Made by a program: the position numbers and the translations under genes. Positions 4,352 to 5,004 of a stretch of 5,004 nt of DNA are shown here, in pieces (within the stretch, counting starts at the first letter, position 1; each line of letters begins with the position of its first letter). Origin of the DNA: Deinococcales bacterium. Its GTDB lineage: Bacteria; Deinococcota; Deinococci; Deinococcales; Deinococcaceae. Below the pieces are notes generated by a model. That model ran no database searches and was not told the DNA's origin. It saw nothing but the letters and a program-made list of their open reading frames with translations. The DNA is taken from positions 1-5,004 of the forward strand of contig JACMOA010000361.1 in NCBI GenBank assembly GCA_014378225.1, given 5' to 3'.

Positions 4352-5004
4352 TTAAAGTTTAGTCAAACTGGGATACAGCTCGAGCGCCTCGTCAGAACTG
4401 AGGAATTCGCCCTCCTGGTCGGGACTCCACACCACGTCAATCCGAATCAGGTCTTCGGCGTTCAGGCTCGAGAGCTGCATCAGGGCGTCGCGCATTCGCT
4501 TGGTGTTGATGGCGGCGTCTGGCAGGGAAGGCCAGTTGAAAGACGCGCCCATCAGCGTGACCACCAGATAAAGACCGCCCTTTTCGGTGGCTTCTCGAGG
4601 TTTGTCTATATCGCGCTTGCCGCTGTAGTTGCTGGTGGTCTGGTCCGAAAATTTGGAGCGTGCCTCGGTAGCCCAACGAATCACCGCGTTTTCGGTGGCG
4701 CTGCCCTCACCCTTTTGCTCCTCAATCGCGCCGTACATCCAGCGGTCTGGGTGACGCAGCAGGGAAAGCACCGCGTTTTGCATCATGGTCGCCAGACCTT
4801 CGTTAGAACTCGAGTCCCCCTCAGAGGCAATGTCTTGCAGGTCGCGCTTGACCTCGTCACCCTCGGCCAGCATGAGCTGTACATACATGGCTCTGGTGCT
4901 CGAGTTCAGACCGGCTGCGCCCGCGCCACGCTTGGCAAAAGCTTTCCACAGGCTGAGCAGCACAAAGCCAATGACGAAGACAAAAACCAGCAGGACCAGC
5001 AGTC
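4352..5004 (-). CDS. DUF1517-family membrane-anchored protein (5' end beyond the right edge)
   Basis: The frame is open to the window edge: 216 residues to the TAA at 4354-4352. The first in-frame start codon, GTG 4963, falls inside a hydrophobic stretch (LLVLLVFVFVIGF and on), so the true start lies outside. Residues 1-18 in the window form a membrane helix followed by KAFAKRG, suggesting an N-terminal anchor. The soluble part matches the pattern I know for DUF1517 (a family noted in cyanobacteria, plants and scattered bacteria): YVQLMLAEGDEVKRDL, then SSNEGLATMMQNAVLSLLRHP (about 65-85) with W and YG after it, SKF (116-118), GGLYLVVTLMGAS (142-154), LPDA, RMRDALMQLSSL, DVVWSPDQEGEFLSSDEAL and the terminal ELYPSLTKL. 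The biochemical role of this family is not established. A strong terminator follows, so nothing downstream is likely co-transcribed. Upstream partners are outside the window. Confidence 0.85.
   Translation of the reverse strand, partial: LLVLLVFVFVIGFVLLSLWKAFAKRGAGAAGLNSSTRAMYVQLMLAEGDEVKRDLQDIASEGDSSSNEGLATMMQNAVLSLLRHPDRWMYGAIEEQKGEGSATENAVIRWATEARSKFSDQTTSNYSGKRDIDKPREATEKGGLYLVVTLMGASFNWPSLPDAAINTKRMRDALMQLSSLNAEDLIRIDVVWSPDQEGEFLSSDEALELYPSLTKL

Larger units (their letters stand above)
168..4904. repeat. Dispersed, highly over-represented palindrome CTCGAG (47 copies)
   Basis: Hand count gives 47 copies, from 168-173 to 4899-4904, about one per 106 bp. Simple base composition (GC in the mid-50s) predicts one or two. 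Copies lie in every gene and every intergenic gap, mostly flanked by G or C. They occur in all three codon frames: Leu-Glu (CTC GAG), x-Arg-x (e.g. GCT CGA GTG in etfA), and Ser-Ser (TCG AGT in etfA). The selection or bias therefore acts on DNA, not on protein. This resembles the HIP1 palindrome of cyanobacteria in behaviour, but the sequence is different. Confidence 0.9.

Overview
All genes supported here read on the minus strand, so transcription runs from the right edge to the left. GC content looks to be in the mid-50s percent by eye. The hexamer CTCGAG is extremely abundant: I counted 47 copies in 5 kb, against roughly 1-2 expected from base composition. Protein style, the ETF genes and the secreted TPR protein fit a bacterium of the Deinococcota (Meiothermus- or Deinococcus-like). 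That assignment is an impression, because no rRNA or other phylogenetic marker is present.

From right to left: (1) 5004-4352, the 3' part of a membrane-anchored DUF1517-family protein, closed by a strong intrinsic terminator at 4327-4302. (2) 4197-3505, a secreted TPR-repeat protein with its own TATACT -10 box and a terminator at 3487-3462 built on a UUCG tetraloop. (3) 3361-665, an apparent operon: a small multi-pass membrane protein gene interrupted by one in-frame TAG codon (3361-2783), etfB (2770-2018), a DUF4279-like small gene (2018-1680) and etfA (1618-665). The spacings are 12 nt, a 1-nt overlap (TAATG) and 61 nt. (4) 664-411, intergenic DNA holding two tandem palindromic repeats with compensatory base changes, a 14-nt tandem repeat and a promoter with a perfect TATAAT box. 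(5) 410-1, the 5' part of a protein that looks like a GAF-domain sensor.

EtfA and EtfB form the FAD- and AMP-binding heterodimer that collects electrons from acyl-CoA and related dehydrogenases and passes them to the respiratory chain. The membrane protein upstream and the DUF4279-like protein between the two subunits are co-transcribed by position and may be linked to ETF function, but this is inference from gene order only.

The most unusual signals are the CTCGAG density (in all three codon frames, between genes and over Shine-Dalgarno sites), the amber-interrupted membrane gene, and the covarying tandem palindromes downstream of etfA. I see no CRISPR array, transposase, tRNA or rRNA.
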